A stretch of 64,000 nt of DNA from NCBI GenBank assembly GCA_015179025.1, contig WHUX01000042.1, forward strand, positions 124,001 through 188,000, given 5' to 3'. The notes beneath the pieces are model-generated. The model did not search any database, was not told the DNA's origin, and worked only from the letters and a program-made list of their open reading frames with translations. Positions 11,601 through 22,332 of this stretch are shown in pieces (the stretch's first letter is position 1; each line of letters begins with the position of its first letter). This stretch comes from Terfezia claveryi. Its lineage: Eukaryota; Ascomycota; Pezizomycetes; Pezizales; Pezizaceae. Made by a program: the position numbers and the translations under genes.

Positions 11601-12904
11601 CATTTGGGGAATTCATCAGCGTAACAGCAAAATAAGTAATCCCCAGAACGATTTCACGATCCCAGCTAGAAGGAGGGTGTGTGTGACACACAGCGTTACC
11701 TACCAGGAGTCCCTATTAGAATATAGGAAAGCTTATGCTTTGAAGACCCAGATATTCTCAGACCCATGATACTAACGAGGAATATAATCATCCCGTATAG
11801 TCAAGGCCGAACAGATTGCCACCACAAGCATTTATACCACTGGTCCGTTTTTGCCTCAGCAAATCCTGTGGGAAGGTCCTCGAGCTGTGAATAAGCGTTC
11901 TGTCATTGCTGTCGGTATTTGAAGCTCTCGTTTCATATAGAAGGGGTATTGTTATTAACTGAGTTTTTGACTAGAACATTTATTAAACACGCGTCTCTCT
12001 TGTGTCGGAGATTAGGGTGCCCATCTGTTTTCATGGAGGAGCACCTACCCAGCATAACGAGACTAATTGAATCTACCGCAGGGGTAATCTCGGAAATTCG
12101 CTAAATGGGTTTAAATGGCTTGTATTTGGCAGGAATAAAATTCTGTTTTATGTCAATGTCGATCTCCACGTTGTAGAATTCGAAACGAGACGAAGGGTCA
12201 CGCATCTTTCCGATCGCGTGTTTAGGTTGTTTCCCTGTGTGTTGCCAAGGCTTTCATCCTAGAGGTAACAGCCAAATAAAGTAACGACTGCCGAATATGG
12301 TAATAACTAGTCAAGGTATCAGAAGACACTACTCTAAATAATTCTATAATCCCCCAATTAGGCCTTGAATGTCAGACTCCACCACAAGAGGAATTGCATT
12401 TTTCAGTAGTCATAAAATTACCAGTGGGGGGAAAATGATATTGTAGTATATATTGAGTGAAGACAATGTATGAATCTGTGATGCATGACTATTAACCCCC
12501 AGAGTGCTTGCCATTTCTAGAATCGAGCCCAACCGCAATGCACTCCGCGCCCAACCCACTCCCACTATGCACATCCTCCTTGAACCTATAGTGCATCATC
12601 GAGAATGTATAGCACTTAATATCGCTTCAAGGGTTTGGCGGCACGCTAGAACGTTGGGGACGGTTCTCATGAACAAGACGATTATTGTCATCGTACTCGA
12701 TGCTCAATTCCGAAGCCGCTAGCAAGTACCAATGATAGAATTGGGAGTAAATAGTAAATACTACTCATATATATCAGGTAAAAATCTGCGGATTCACAGA
12801 GAGACCATACTTTTTCAGGGAGTTAATTGCCTCCCGCTGCTTCTAGCTGATGAATTCTCCGTGCATGAGCTCCACGTTCCGGCAATTATTAGAGCCTTCC
12901 CTTA
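8629..12904. other. Gene desert
   Basis: Only short open frames without recognisable domains or convincing splice sites occur here. I found no tandem array, long inverted repeat or RNA gene by eye. Confidence 0.45.
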
Positions 12905-13175
12905 ATTTACAACTACAATCAATGTATCTAGCAGCCACTGCGTTTTTAGCAGTTGAGCCTCAAGCCGCTCAACCTCTTTCTATAGATTCTTAGGTATATC
13001 ATACACTACCCGCCCCGGCCAATTTTGGACCTTATTCTATAGCTCTTTGATTTCATTGGCTAACCTTCTGGCCTTATCCTATAATTGGTCTATTTTCTCC
13101 GCTACTGCGTCTATTTCCTTTATCTGCTCCTCACTTGCTGCTGACGATGCATGTGTTGCAAGTGGGCTTAAGTTG
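12905..13175 (-). pseudogene. Decayed coiled-coil coding relic with TAG stops
   Basis: On the minus strand one frame reads a typical coiled coil: SEEQIKEIDAVAEKIDQL, stop, DKARRLANEIKEL, stop, NKVQNWPGRVVYDIPKNL, stop, KEVERLEAQLLKTQ. All three stops are TAG in the context CTATAG, and each sits where Q would fit the heptad pattern. CAG-to-TAG (a CpA-to-TpA change) is the expected RIP product. I cannot name the parent gene. Open frames on the same strand at 13179-13570 may be further parts of it, but I see no proof. Confidence 0.5.
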
Positions 13176-13570
13176 CTTTCAGGACATATCGGTACAAAGT
13201 AGGGATTGTAGGGCGGGCAGGAGGTTTAAGGTAAGGGCCTCTGGATGTAGGATGTGCCGTTGACTGTATTGAGGTGATTTGGCACCCACTATCTTCTCTT
13301 CCGTTTCCTGTCTTCGGGATCCTTTCCCCTCCGTCACAGTATTCCTCGTCTTCCTTTGTTCCAAATCGGCTGAGCTAACTCTTTCAGGTCGCAACTGCTC
13401 CAATCAGCTTCCTTCTCGTCGTGTGGTGCCTGTGGCAATTGAAGGTGATGTTGTATCCGTCTTCTAGGGGCTACCTGCAGTGTAGGCAGGATGCGAGGTA
13501 GAACTTGCATCTGTCTAGTTGGTGTACATAGTAAAGAATCTATGTTATAGCACTGGGCCTCTGAAAACAC

Positions 13571-15265
13571 CTACGTACTTGATACTTAATATTGTTTCAG
13601 AATAGGATTCTTCAAAGCATGGAGATGTTGGTCTGTATTTGCGGATCTAGAGACTCACGATATTCAAATTCACAAGCGATATTGTAATTCAGTACACTAG
13701 TATGGGAGGACTGGCAACTCGTTCAAAATCACATTTTATAATCACAGTGACTTACTAATCGCAGTAGTATAGTACGGGAAGGTGTAATTTCCAGAAAAGG
13801 TATGTGTTGAAAGAAACAGTGAGAGGAGGAAAGGTGTGCGAAATACTGCGTGACAAGTGTTTCAAAATCCGACTCGTTCCCTAGGAACAATTTACGTTGC
13901 AACGAATCCTCTCGACTCTATGATATATGAGGCCTCATGAGTCGTATGAACCTGTGAAACAAACTTAGATTTGTTGGGACTCGTTGCAACGATGGATCCG
14001 TCAAGAAATCAACACAAGGCTTATAGCTGCAGGCCATTTTACAGATCCGCCTACTATACTTCTATTCAACCCTAGTCGTGATGGAACTATATTCATTAGT
14101 AAACAAAACTTGACACAATAATGTAGTTCCAGCGCAGTCCAGTATATAAAGAGAGTTCCAGCACGATATTAGTTATTGAGATGTAGCTTCGGCCCAATGT
14201 CCACTAAGTAGACTTTATTCCATTCAAACATAGAGTTACTATCACGTCCAGGGGTACATAGCATAGGAGCCAAGGGGCGCAAGAGATTTTGAAAAGTTTG
14301 ATGCGAAAAGCCCTTGGAAAGGTGTGAGGTGGAAGGAGAGAAAGCTATAGATTTCTAAAATGTGGGAGAGAAAGTGTAAAGTCACCCTTTTCCACGACGC
14401 TTTACCCTACACCCTATCTTCCCCTTAGACTCGAGGGAATTCAGGTCACGAACCCCATCACGTACGTGCCTGATACGAATTTTCTGAAGTCCTCCAAAGC
14501 TCAAAATTTGAAGTCACTTGCTGAGCATAATACTTCCAACTCTCAATAGAATCCCTCCTTCACAACGCTGGAATCAAAGTGAAATATAGGAAAGCTGGTA
14601 CCCTAAGCTGCTGCACTTGGCAACAACGCTCAAGATCTGCAAGACCTTAATATTTAATTGATGTCATATAACAGTTACCCTAAATACACTCATCATATAT
14701 TGATATCGGTTGTCTACTCAATGCAATCAACAATGATAGGTGCAAGCAGAGGTGGAGCTAGTGGATCACATAGCATATGAGCAAGTGTTCTCAAATGGAG
14801 AGCATATAGTAAAGCGCTCATGGAAAGTCCTCGGAGGCTTCTGCATAATCGCCCTGAATTTTGCCATGCTCCCGATTGCGCTGTCCATGTGCTACAGGAC
14901 TTAATCTATTTCTGACGTTCGGGGCATGCATGTGGTGGTGATGATGCTAGATGGGATATATACGAAATCTGGTTGATCAATAAACGTAAGAAACTCATTG
15001 AACACCCCTACTTAAAAGCACAACGCGATACTTTATTCAACCCTTTCCTGCCTCAAGACTGAAAATATAACCTTTGCGGAATTGCTAAATCCATTAACCA
15101 TGGGGAACAACTAGGGATATGAAATAGATACAATTGCAGTACTAGCTGTAGTAGTATGGGTCCTGGAGCAACGCCGATCTCGATGGGTGAATATTTTGGA
15201 GCTACTCCTGATGCCTCGGCGAATCGGCCAAAATCGACTTGAACATAGGTACCGGTATGCCCGAC
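13571..15265. other. Non-coding stretch
   Basis: No gene or clear repeat was found. A TACCGGTA palindrome lies at 15250-15257, about 100 bp left of a MITE whose ends are CCGG. Confidence 0.45.
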
Positions 15266-15296
15266 TGTTGTCGGTGCCAACCAGACTATGTTGTCG
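15266..15296 (-). repeat. Micro-insertion with 8-bp duplication
   Basis: The insert GTGCCAACCAGACTA (15274-15288) is the full 15-nt short form in reverse orientation. Perfect direct repeats TGTTGTCG flank it at 15266-15273 and 15289-15296. Confidence 0.85.
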
Positions 15297-15359
15297 TTGT
15301 CAGCTCATTGTAGGTATCGCCAAACCTCGTTAGCCCCAATCCTTTCGCTGAGCCAGCTA

Positions 15360-15539
15360 CCGGGAAAACTGGTGAATAAGAGCCCTTGTCAATATCTTTT
15401 GATCTTCCCTTTAATGGTAGCAGCGTTACTACTTGTGGTAAAATAGGCAGACTTGGCTACACGATTGTGACTTATTCTACCGCTGTCACTGTTGTGAATT
15501 CAACTTTTGACAAGGGCTCTTATTCACCAGTTTTCCCGG
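15360..15539. mobile_element. MITE family A, complete copy (180 bp)
   Basis: The element starts CCGGGAAAACTGGTGAATAA and ends with its exact inverse. The terminal inverted repeats are perfect over 33 bp (35 bp with the flanking TA). A TA dinucleotide flanks each end (15358-15359 and 15540-15541), as for Tc1/mariner-type integration. It has no coding capacity. A second copy lies at 34137-34310 and a left-end fragment at 35783. Confidence 0.93.
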
Positions 15540-15541
15540 TA

Positions 15542-16387
15542 CCTATCTTATGTTCTGTCGGCAGTTAACATTTTATTAGAGTGTGGTTGCCTCTAAAAGT
15601 GTTCTCTCCATTTGTCCTATTTACAACACCCTCCAAGGAGACCAGGCTGTACCCAAAGGTAAATTAGTGATCGGACAGCCGCATGAACACCTCTGTCCAA
15701 TAACATCACTGATTTAACATTGATTGTAGTCTCATGATGTAAATAATGAGAAGATCTTCTCCAGCCGATGGTGAAGTAGTATTAGAGAGTGACCACCCAT
15801 ATATATCAGATGATAAAGAAAAGAACTGGCTTGGTTCTTAGTATAAAAGAGAACTTTGAAATGGCTGCTGAGTATCGATATGTATACAGTGAAGTTGCGA
15901 TATAAGATACCCTCTATATAAATGATATAAGCAACTAGGCACCAGAATTTGTACAGAGAAATATATTTTGGTTTAAGAAACCTCGCGTTACATATAAGAA
16001 ACTTCCGGCCGGTCCCGAGGGGCATGAGTATAACGCGACTCATGTCGGAGAGAAGTCGGAGGAGAGAAAACCTATAGTGGTGGCGATGGTGGCTTATTAC
16101 CAAATTTAGCCCCTCACAAACTGCTCAGGATATGATGATCATGACGATAATTATGAAACAGACACACCAAAGCGTCTATGTTAACTAGAGATGTAGCCTT
16201 TTTGAACCGAGCTAAAGTTGCTGCTGTAGTAACGGGGATTTCTACCTTTCTCTCGGATAGACAGACACACGTAGAAAGTGGTTCAATTTGCGCTTGGGGC
16301 CATGCTGATCTGGTTCTGCATGACTCAGATTTGAACGTTGAGAACTCTGAATACTACTTATTGATTGGAAACTAAACATCGATTGCT
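15542..16387. other. Non-coding stretch
   Basis: No gene or repeat family was recognised here. Confidence 0.4.
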
Positions 16388-17741
16388 ACATATATGTTCT
16401 GGGCCGTTCGCGGGCATCGGCCGCCCGCGGGCAATTTAAATAATTACTCAATTTGGTGTATAATGCACTTGTATTGATAAAGGTTTACGAGTACTGATTT
16501 ACCCCCCCCAAAAAAGAATCGATAACGGTATACCTAGCTGGAGCTATCTCAGCGACTGCAATAGATTCACGTATTTCCCAATCGATTAGACCTCCATCTA
16601 ATATTCCAATTTGGTTCAGCCTGAGCTGAGAGGTTAATACATCTGCTCTGGGCTGCGGGCAATTTAAATAACTACTCAATTTGGTGTACTGATTTACTAG
16701 AAAAAAAAAGAATTGATAATTTCCCAGCGACTGCAAAAGATTCATTGATTTCCCAGTCGATTAGACCCCCCTCCAACATTCCAATTTGGTTCAGCTAGAG
16801 CAATATACTTAGTCATGATCTGTTGATATGTTAATAAATTAAGCATTTCAGATTATTCTTAAAGTATCGGTGACAACAATTAGAGTAGAAGTTTTTGCAA
16901 CACCGGTAGTTATAAACTGTGGTTTACCGAGCAGTTAGAGTATCTAAAATATCAAACTCTAAGCCCGTAAGGTCAGTAGTTGGGTAAAGGTTAACAGGTT
17001 TAGCAATATCACAAAAGTATTTGTAGCATTGTGCCATTTGATCTCCCACAACGCTGTAAAATACCATCTACCTGTTGTATAATTCTAGGTAGAACCTGCT
17101 TCGTTTTGGTTTAAAAATCAAGAACTTGGAGTAGCTTAGCAATCTGCATATAAAATAGTACCTGTTATTAAGAAAGTACCGCTTTGCACCTGACCTGGTG
17201 AGGAATAGCCTGGATTTTTTAGTATAAAAATCAATCTTGCAACAAGAAGATATTATAATTATGATTGCTCCAAATTTCACTGAATTCCACATAGTATATC
17301 GATATTCAGCATAAGATGGTCGATATAGCCTGAGCAATAAGGCCCCGTCAATAAGAACCCCCGCGGATAAAAAACTAATTTCCAGATACCCATTGGATAG
17401 TGTTGCGGATTTTTAGGGCAGCAGTAAACTCAGTATCCTCTTCCCTATTCCATTCATCATCAGAGATGCAGTGATGAGTTGTTAACGTTGCCAGCATGTA
17501 CTTCACTATCTGAAGGGCTTGAGGTAATTTTTCCGGAATTCTCCCCTGTTCAATGTCTGCCATCTCCCACTAATCAACAGGAAGCGTATGTGATGTGGAT
17601 GGGGTGGTCAAAAATGACTTCATAGGGTGTTTTTTGAGTGTAGCACAATGTTTTCTTCGATTCACAAATTCCCCAAATTGACGAATTATATCAATTGCCC
17701 GCGACCGGCACAGAGGGTAGAGCGGCCCAGAACATATATAC
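16388..17741. mobile_element. Possible 1.35-kb element bounded by an inverted repeat
   Basis: The sequence CATATATGTTCTGGGCCG near 16389-16406 recurs inverted at about 17723-17740. Similarity continues inward for some 60 bp through GCGGGCAATT and a CAATTTGG block. The interior holds an imperfect direct duplication (16427-16620 and 16655-16795) but no intact coding frame. A third TATATGTTCTGGGCC copy sits alone at about 38993-39007, so the end sequence is dispersed. I read this as a decayed DNA transposon or large MITE. No clear target duplication is visible. Confidence 0.5.
16427..16795 (+). repeat. Imperfect direct duplication
   Basis: Copy 1 (16427-16620, 194 nt) and copy 2 (16655-16795, 141 nt) both begin GCGGGCAATTTAAATAA and end CCAATTTGGTTCAGC. 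Copy 2 lacks about 50 internal bases. Confidence 0.85.
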
Positions 17742-17795
17742 TCCGTAAAGCAAGTTTAAAAGGACGCAAGAGGTGCAAAAGAAAATATTTTTGTT

Positions 17796-17808
17796 GGCAA
17801 CCAGACTA
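17796..17808 (-). repeat. Micro-insertion motif without clear duplication
   Basis: GGCAACCAGACTA matches the dispersed family, but the flanks show no clear direct repeat. Confidence 0.45.
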
Positions 17809-18010
17809 CAACAAAGTCTATCCCTCCTTCCGATTTGGGAATAATGGGCTAAACCTCGCAATTGCGAGGACATAAATGCATAAACATTGAAAAACTGCAA
17901 ATCAAAAAACTCCATGTCTTTAAATACAGGTCCCATATAAAGAATAGATAGCAGTGTGAAGCCGGAAACAAAGCGATTAGAAGCGACCCTGGTCGTCGCA
18001 CAAAATCTAT

Positions 18011-19579
18011 CTAAAACTCACGCCCTGGGCCGCGCACACCAGAATCCAATATCGCCAAAGCCAATCCCTTCTTCCCCGACTTACACACTTCCTCTGCTAC
18101 CACCTCACCCATCCTAGCTATCAACCTCTTTCTCAAGGCATCCCCTATCTCATCCTCTCCGTCCCCATTTGTGATCTCCATTTCATCTGGCCTATTTCTA
18201 TTAGCGCCCACCACCAGTTCTTGCTCCTCTTCCAGACTCTTCAATACTCCTACAATGGCCTTCAAGACCATTTCTGATTCTATTCTCCTGATCTCATCCT
18301 CTGACCCCAATCCCTCCTTCAAGATGGTTTCGTAGAGCTTGAGATTAGGGATTATGAGCACCCAGACAGATTCCTTGCCCCCTATGGCATGGAGGCCTTT
18401 GATTGCACCGTAGTGCGTTCCTGGAGGCTTCGACGGGTCAAGGAATGCCTTCAGGCAAGTTCGAGTGAGACGAGGTTTCAATGTATGAGTAGAGTCGCCG
18501 AACCGTTTGCATAGAAGTGCTATTAATGATGCAGATAGGTCACGGAGCTCAAAGTGTGTGGGGTTAGGCCCTTGGCTCGCATTAGGATCACCTAAGCGTT
18601 TTCCTATGAGGCAGGTGAGGACAGGAGGAACCACAGACGAAACCTATAGAGACATATACAGTGAGCATACTGTTACAATGATGATCGTGCGACCTCCAAG
18701 CGGGTGATTCATACGTATGGATCAATAAACAAATGTTCATTCTCTAAGACTGCCCATGTAAACTGCATCATCATACCCAACGTAAACAGATGCTTCAATC
18801 CGTGTGTCACCTTCTCACTAACAAACTGGACAAAATACGGTAGTAACTGGTGCAATCCAGGGTCATGCCTCAAACTAGCGAAGGCTGCGGACCGTAAAGA
18901 TTCATTATGTTCGTTGAGAACAGCTTCACAGACCTTCTCAAAATAGAGCTGGAGCTCTTTGGAGAGAATATGTTTGACGAGGGGTTTAACGGTAGTGGAG
19001 TCGCCGGACCCGAGAGCTGCCACAGAGTGGTTGGTGGTGCTTCCTTTGGCGGTAGTTTCGGAACGGGATTCTGTCGGGGTAGGGTTTTGCGGGATGGCGG
19101 GTTGTACGCCTTCAATGGCTAGCCAATGGGCTGGAAGAGTGTTAGCACGCCAGTCTCGAGTGGGGTAGGAGGCGATGGGATGTAATGGCCCTCCTAGAGC
19201 TACACACCAGTCATAGAAACCTCCCTCGGCACTTTCGGCAACGGAGCATTAACCAACTTCTCAAAATCGACCTCATCATCCTCAACATAAAACATAGGCT
19301 GCCCACGGCCAAGACTAGCTTCCCCGAACCGTATAGGGCGGGTGGTATCATATCCGTACAGAGGCTCAATATCCAGGACTTTTAAGGCGTGAGAGACATC
19401 AGCGGTGGTGAGTACAGTCCGTTTGGCGTGTTTCATAAACTTGAGCGCTTCTTGAAGGACTTGGTGGATTCGGTATTCGACGTCCATGGCGAGGTTGGAC
19501 GATACTTCGGGGGGAGGGAGGTGATTCCGACGGATTCGGCGACATCCCGGATGGTGTCTGTGGACCAGAGGGAGGTCAT
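18011..19579 (-). CDS. TAF6: TFIID/SAGA subunit TAF6 (frameshifted as read)
   Basis: TAF6 is a histone-fold subunit of TFIID (and SAGA in fungi) that pairs with TAF9. Exons 19579-19208, 19130-18715 and 18643-18011 are joined by introns of 77 and 69 nt (GTGTGT/TCCAG and GTATGA/TATAG). The start [19 protein letters not shown] leads into the histone fold, with [19 protein letters not shown] and [18 protein letters not shown]. After intron 1 comes the conserved [16 protein letters not shown] linker, then a HEAT-like C-terminal domain. The frame breaks by one base in a run of six C (minus strand, about 19519-19524): upstream and downstream parts match the family in different frames and agree if one base is missing. 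With that base restored the protein is about 473 aa. Everything else looks intact, so a consensus error is more likely than a pseudogene. Confidence 0.93.
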
Positions 19580-20451
19580 TGTTGCTATAGGTAGGGTTGC
19601 TGGTTGTGGTGGTTGTGGAAGGCAGGAAGCCAGAGGTGGAGAGCACGATTGGGGGAAGGGGGGGTTGTTGGAAATGTCAGGTGAGGAATTGTGCAATCGC
19701 TATTTAGAGGTGACCCTAGAAGCTCGGACTCTCTAATGCTTGCATAATGCCAAGCTCAGGACTAGACATTCTTATCCAAAAAGGTGCTAATACAGAAGTA
19801 AATCATTCTTAGCTTAGCCTGTTAGCTCTCCCGCTCTCTAGTCTCGATCAGACCCTCGATTCCTTGTGTGATTCAGATGGGGTATGGTAGGCGTCCCGAA
19901 ACCATATCGACTGACTGGCTGCCGGACTACTTGTGCAGCTGGGGATCACCGCGCCTGGGTTGCCGTGAAGCATAAGGTCATTTCAGGGACCATCACCGCT
20001 GCACAAGTTCTTCATGTATATATCGTATTATTATATTCTGTAATGCATTTAATCCTCTCTTACGAATAGGATGATTACAAAAGTGGGGCAAATGGTAATC
20101 TCGATTCTAAGTGCTCAACGATTTCATGCATGGATTCCAACCCCCCCCTCCCCCCCCCACAAAGTGGTTCAACAGTTGTATAGGTATTCAAGGTTGCAAC
20201 TGACATCCCATACTTGCACGATCAGATTGCCCGGCAGTTTTGAAACAGTTTTAAACACAGGTACATACTTACAACAGCTGCTTCCTCCGATGGACCTCCA
20301 ACCCCTCCGTAAATATTGTATTTGGCTAGTGTCTAGGGTCACCCATACTTGTTTTCAAACAAGCTAAATACCCATTCCAGTAACTGCATGATCGAGCACC
20401 TGGAAACATTTGTCTCTAAAAAAAGAAACGGAGGGGGTACAGAAAAAAGAG
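19580..20451. other. Intergenic region between TAF6 and the Crinkler gene
   Basis: No gene is seen. The segment holds a TAGTCTCGATCAGACCCTC motif at about 19841-19859 and C-rich runs at about 20142-20159. Confidence 0.45.
19841..19859 (+). repeat. Long-form variant of the dispersed motif
   Basis: TAGTCTCGATCAGACCCTC is identical to copies at 23199-23217 and 63453-63471. No flanking duplication is clear here. Confidence 0.5.
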
Positions 20452-22332
20452 TTACATATCTATACCCCTTAAAACAAGTTTCTGGTCCGCATGGCCAAGC
20501 TGTTTCAATGTGATTATGTTGTAGTCGTCCTCGTATAATGCATATAAGAAGTTAGGCCGGGGGTCCTGAACTGCTTTTGAATGGTGACGAAAGTCGATGA
20601 TTACCCACTCCTTTAGAGGAATTACAGCATAGGCCCCATCCTCGATAAACCTTTTGGCATGCTGTTTCATACGATCCCCTTCCCGCAACAGCTCAATTCC
20701 CCAATTCAAATCCCCGTTGACATAGAAGTCCAAATACCCAACAGAACCGAAAATAGCTCCAACGTCTGCACTGACTGTTGCATGGCGAGGAACAGCGGTT
20801 GTTGCTGCCTTATACCATCCCATCTGCCAGGTTCTTTCCATAAGCCGGGACGCCTGCCCGAGACCTAGTGATGTTTGTAGCATAGATGGATCCATCCGTT
20901 CGATAGTTCTGATTAGAAATTCTTGGAATGATATTGATTCTGATCTTAGGGTGCCACCAGGAGCAGTAAACAGCCGATTGATTAAGATCATCCGCATGAT
21001 GGGAGCACTAAATTGGAATTTATTATCGACTATCGTCAAGATTCCTGATCGTACGAAGTTATATGTAGCTTGATCGTCGATTAACTCCACACTAATGCAT
21101 GACTCCGCATCACAGAGGAGCAGAATTTCTCGCAGAAGCTTGGTTTCTGTAGGGCTGGGGTTCCAGTTCTCAATCCAATGAAATGCGCGAGTTTTAGTTA
21201 GGTTTCTCTTGAAGTCTGCTGAGGTAAGGTCACGTAACATAGTCACCGTGGCCGCAGGCCCATCACGATAATTGTGGCGTAGATATCTTAATGTAGTGCG
21301 GCAAAGGCCTGCATGCCCGCCGGTTAAGTTAAAAATCGCATCTTGAACGGATTGCGGGATTTGAAAGTTGGGACTGCCTATGGTATGCCGATGTTCCACA
21401 AATCTTTCCAAAAGCTCGTTAAATTCATCCCTTCTTAGGCGGAGTGCATCCAGTCCAAGAGTGTAAAGGAAACTGATTGGGGTTATTTGTTGGATCATTA
21501 ATGGGTCATACGAGGCCAGTAGAATGATGCGGAGAGAGGCATTCTTCTTGGTGTCAGACATCAATTCTTTCAAGCTACCCCAAAAAAAAGGAGCAGCATT
21601 GCCGTAGATTACTTGTGCCTCGTCAATGATGATGCTCAGGCTCATGGAATCTTCACTGGCTAAAATTTCATCCCAGGTGTACCCGATCCGCGTCTGCCAG
21701 AAACGTTGGAAGGGTTCTTCGTTAAAGCGAGCATCTTTTCCCTGGATACCAGCAAATGAGATATAATATGCCCTGTGACCCTGTGAAATGAGGCTGTCTC
21801 TGATCCATTGTCCAAGTGTGCTTTTGCCTGAATATGGTGGGCTGCGTATCAGAACAAAACGATGGTCCGTCATATATTGTTCGATGAACTTCATCCGGTC
21901 AGGTGATATTATCACCATACTGTCCGGCCCTTCATCTGAATCGGAAGGATAAGAGAGGGGTTGCGTAGAAACATAGCGCACTAAATCATGTTAGTAGGGT
22001 GGGTGAGGAGATGATTTGTTCAACATACCTTGCTCGGACTTACTGTGTGGAACTGGAACACTGACAAGAAACTCAGTGTCATTTCCAAAGCTCTCGAAAA
22101 TCGATGCAAGAGTCCTTCTTGCATCGACCTCCACTGCATTGTTGTCGTCGTCATTCTTTTGCTTCGCCTTGATAGTAAGGTTGACAATCGAATAAGCATC
22201 CAATTCAGGTGCTATTTCTTTTTTGATTGCTTTCTTGAGGTCATATATATCTTTAACCCCTTCCAATGTCACTTTGCCCCATTCGCTCTCAGGGTCGATA
22301 CACTTAAACCAAGCTTCGCTTGCAGTTGACAT
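20452..22332 (-). CDS. Crinkler (CRN)-type protein: ubiquitin-like header, P-loop NTPase, REase-like C-terminus
   Basis: Exons 22332-22029 and 21980-20452 (48-nt intron, GTATGT/TTTAG, phase 1) give an intact 610-aa protein. Residues 1-100 resemble the CRN header: SEWGKVTLEGVKDIYDLKKA, then FLVSVPVP near 88-95, comparable to the HVLVVVP motif that ends oomycete headers. A P-loop NTPase follows, with Walker A PPYSGKST (149-156), Walker B SLSIIIDEAQ (about 215-224) and LLASYDP. The C-terminal ~100 residues (DFYVNGDLNWGIELL..., EWVIIDFRH) look like a restriction-endonuclease-fold nuclease with acidic metal ligands. Header, NTPase and nuclease in this order is the classic Crinkler-RHS-type effector architecture. 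Such proteins are thought to act in nuclei of host or rival cells, but the role in a filamentous ascomycete is unknown. No signal peptide is apparent. Confidence 0.87.
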
